Assembly: GCA_947176435.1 (NCBI GenBank)
Contig: CAMWQH010000016.1
Span: 1-9,740, forward strand
Reading direction: 5' to 3'
Origin: an uncultured Mycoplasmataceae bacterium
GTDB lineage: Bacteria > Bacillota_I > Bacilli_A > Mycoplasmatales > Mycoplasmoidaceae
DNA length: 9,740 nucleotides
Shown here: positions 7,359-9,740 of the stretch, in pieces
How positions within the stretch are numbered: the first letter of the stretch is position 1
Layout: each line of letters starts with the position of its first letter
Program-made: the position numbers and the translations under genes
The notes under the pieces: generated by a model
What the model was told of the DNA's origin: nothing
Databases searched by the model: none
Seen by the model: only the letters and a program-made list of their open reading frames with translations

Positions 7359-9740
7359 AATATTAAGTGTTGTATTAAGCTCGTTTTTTTGCTTTCCAGC
7401 AACATATTCTTTAAACAATATAACCCAAACAACATTCAATCCACTATTTAAGGCGGTTGAGGAAGAACAAATTAGTATTCCGTTAAGTGAATTAGCTACT
7501 ATTGATAAAGCTTATGATTCCCCATCTTTTTCAAAAATTAAAATGTCATGCTCGCTAGACACTGAAAATTTAACACTTTCTATTGATAAAATTGATTCTG
7601 GCGACATTGAAGAAGATTTTTTAAATTTAACTTTTAATGACACATATTCATATCAGGGAAAACAATATAGCATAAATGAGATAGGAGACAATTGTTTTAG
7701 TTCAATACAAGAAAAATATGGTGAATCTTTACAAACTCATTTAATTGGTACTATTAATTTTTCGAATTCTCTATCAAGTGTTAATAATTTTTCGTTTTAT
7801 GGGTTGAAAAATGTTGATTTTGCTTTTTATTCTTTAAAATATGTAAAAAAAATTGGTAATTATGCATTTGCAGATTGCGATAAACTATGTTCTACTTATA
7901 GTAATTATCTTGATTTATCAAGTTTTAATCGTTTAGAATCTATTGGAGATCATGCGTTTTACAACGATGTTAATGTGTACACTTTGTCTTTACCTTCAAA
8001 TACAAATTCATCATTAACACATATTTATCAAAGCGCATTTGAAGGTTGTACTAATTTATCTGGGTCTATTAAGTTAAGTGGTACTATTTCTTTTTTAGAA
8101 AATGATATTTTCAAAAATATAAAAGGGTTTTCGGAAATTACATTTTCTTGAACAGAAGATCAGTTAAAAACGTTATCTTTCGGTAATAATTTTTCATTCC
8201 CTACAATTGATGAACAAATTACTGTACCAAAGATATATGTACCATCAAGTAAAAAATATTTTTACAAAAAATTTTTTATAGAAACTAAAATATCAACATA
8301 CGATAAATATTTTGATTGCTTTATTGGTCCAGATTATATTTTAGATATATCTAAAATTTTGACCGATTCAATTTCAACACATATTGATGTTGAGGTTTCA
8401 ATTATTGATGATTTTTCTGATACTCTTAGTGTTTCAATTGATAAAATAGATGGAAAAATTGAAAATTTAATTGATCTTGATTTTAGAGATTACATAACTA
8501 TTGATGGAGAAGAACTTAATATAACATATATTTCTGATTATGCTTTTTATGATCAAACGAATATTTTTGGTAAAGTTACTTTTCCTAAAAATTTAATAGG
8601 CATTGGGCAATATGCATTTGCTTCATCAAAGGAAACGTTTGGTATGAATCTAAATTCAATTGACTTTTCTAATTCATTAAATTTAAAAGAAATAGGATCT
8701 TCCGCATTTGAAAACTGTCCACATTTATCAGGTGAAATACAATTAAATTCCTTAATTGAAAATATAGGAGAAAACGCCTTTCAAAATGCAGGCAAATTTG
8801 ATGATATAACATTAAATTGAAATAGTGATCAATTAAATAATTTAAAAATAGGGAATTCAAATTCATTTCCAACATTAAATATAGATGGTTTAATACCACC
8901 TTCAGTTCATATTCCAATAAATGATTATGATAATTATTTAGATTTTTTTGAAATTAACAAAATTGATTATGCATTATACTTGGACTATATAGAAACAGAA
9001 TCTTTCAACATAAAAGATGTATTAGATATTGACACTATCGATACTAGCACACAAGTTATTTGTCAGTTTAATAAATACACTTTAACCGCTTCAATTGCAA
9101 AAATATCAAATTCACAAATTATTGGTAATATTAAATCACTTCATAAATATGTAGAACACAATGGCATCCTGTACAAGGTAACCAGTATTGGTGATGAGTG
9201 TTTCATGAATTTATCAAATTTATCTGGAAAATTAGATATACCAAACACTATAAATGTTATTGGTGATAGAGCTTTTAAAAACACGCAGATTATTTCTTTA
9301 TCTACAGAGCAAGATTCTAGGTTAATTTCGATAGGTAATGAAGCATTTGCTGATTGTAGCAAATTATCTGCAATTGATTTAGATGATTCTTTATTTTTGA
9401 ATTCAATAGGTTCTAATGCATTTTTAAATTGTGTAAACTTATCTGGTAGTATTTATTTATCCAAGACTTTATATCATATTGGAAATGATGCATTTGCAAA
9501 CTCTGGTTATTTTACAAATATATATTTTAATTGAGATGGTTTTGATTTATCAATTCTTGGCGACATTTCAGAAAATTCTTTACCAAACTTGTTATCAATT
9601 GGTAAAATATATATTCCAAACTTAAGTTTTCAATATTACAAAAACTTTTTAGATAAAAATAAAATTTACAAATATTTAGCAGATCAATTTGTTGATGTTG
9701 ATATTTCATTTTTCTCATCAGATATATTTATTTCAAAATC
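7345..9740 (+). CDS. Giant BspA-like leucine-rich-repeat secreted protein (3' end outside window)
   Basis: At least 798 aa are visible, in one frame from ATG 7345 with no TAA or TAG before the window ends. The start is set by AAGGAG at 7334-7339 and overlaps the upstream gene by 14 bp, so the two are co-transcribed and probably translationally coupled. The N-terminus is a Sec-type signal peptide (MKKSKILSVVLSSFFCFPATYS); the Cys in it is not in a good lipobox. LRR_5/BspA repeats follow, such as SIGDHAFYNDV, EIGSSAFENCPHLSG and SIGSNAFLNCVNLSG. Its only Trp residues in the visible part (269, 492, 730) are all TGA-encoded and mark the ends of the three LRR blocks. It is paralogous in design to its upstream neighbour. 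Whether it has a C-terminal anchor cannot be seen. Probable role: surface or secreted binding protein, ligand unknown. Confidence 0.9.
7480..9740 (+). repeat. Three composite LRR modules in the second surface protein
   Basis: Modules lie at about 7480-8343, 8344-8991 and 8992 to the window end. Cap Trp codons are at 8149, 8818 and 9532, in the contexts FSEITFSW, FDDITLNW and FTNIYFNW. Each is followed by SFPTI, SFPTL or SLPNL, then KIYVPSSKKYFYKKFF, SVHIPINDYDNYLDFF or KIYIPNLSFQYYKNF. Leaders before the LRRs share a pattern like LSVSIDKIDGKIENL and LTASIAKISNSQIIGNI. The spacing of 223 and 238 residues between cap Trp residues sets the module size. Confidence 0.75.

Noticed and set aside
8669..8917. 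Minus-strand ORF of 82 aa opposite the second LRR gene
   Set aside because: It is a low-complexity shadow of the LRR repeats and crosses the in-frame cap Trp region of the real gene.
4656..9740. Phase-variation tracts (homopolymers or short tandem repeats) in or before the surface-protein genes
   Set aside because: I looked for them because mycoplasma surface genes often switch; the longest homopolymers are ordinary for this AT content (about 8 bases) and no short tandem repeat sits in the promoter.
1..9740. tRNA, rRNA, CRISPR arrays, insertion sequences or riboswitches
   Set aside because: No cloverleaf, conserved rRNA segment, regularly spaced direct repeats, transposase motif or structured leader was recognised on either strand.

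Overview
The window is AT-rich bacterial DNA from a Mollicute (mycoplasma-like) that reads UGA as tryptophan. Every gene except the window edges is interrupted by TGA codons at positions where the family expects Trp or where the frame plainly continues; real stops are TAA and TAG. With translation table 4 the window resolves into six genes with almost no spare DNA. I cannot name the species. The combination of iron uptake, ManNAc-6-P metabolism, glucose-type PTS and very large BspA-like leucine-rich-repeat surface proteins suggests a host-associated mucosal or protist-associated mycoplasma; this is inference.

Layout. (1) Positions 2-1183, plus strand: the C-terminal ~393 residues of the ferrous iron transporter FeoB. 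(2) Positions 1172-1801, minus strand: a 209-aa two-TM membrane protein of unknown function, whose 3' end overlaps feoB by 12 bp inside a palindrome that may terminate both genes. (3) Positions 1830-2531, plus: nanE, ManNAc-6-phosphate 2-epimerase, diverging from gene 2 across only 28 bp that hold a palindromic -10 box. (4) Positions 2536-4446, plus: a glucose-family PTS EIICB permease starting 4 bp after nanE, so co-transcribed with it. A short out-of-frame stretch behind it looks like the stump of a lost EIIA domain. (5) Positions 4656-7358 and (6) 7345 to the window end, plus: two giant secreted leucine-rich-repeat proteins with overlapping reading frames.

How they fit. nanE plus the PTS form a sugar uptake and amino-sugar processing operon feeding glycolysis. 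EIICB needs a phosphoryl donor EIIA from elsewhere. The two LRR proteins form a second transcription unit for the cell surface. The first ends in a transmembrane anchor with a basic cytoplasmic tail; the second runs off the window.

The least ordinary feature is the architecture of the LRR proteins. Six modules of about 210-250 residues (three visible per protein) each run: beta-rich leader, LRR_5/BspA-type repeats, a conserved Trp cap, an S-[LF]-P motif, then an IxVP...Y..FF closing segment. The cap Trp is always encoded by TGA, so standard-code gene calling cuts the proteins at the module joints.
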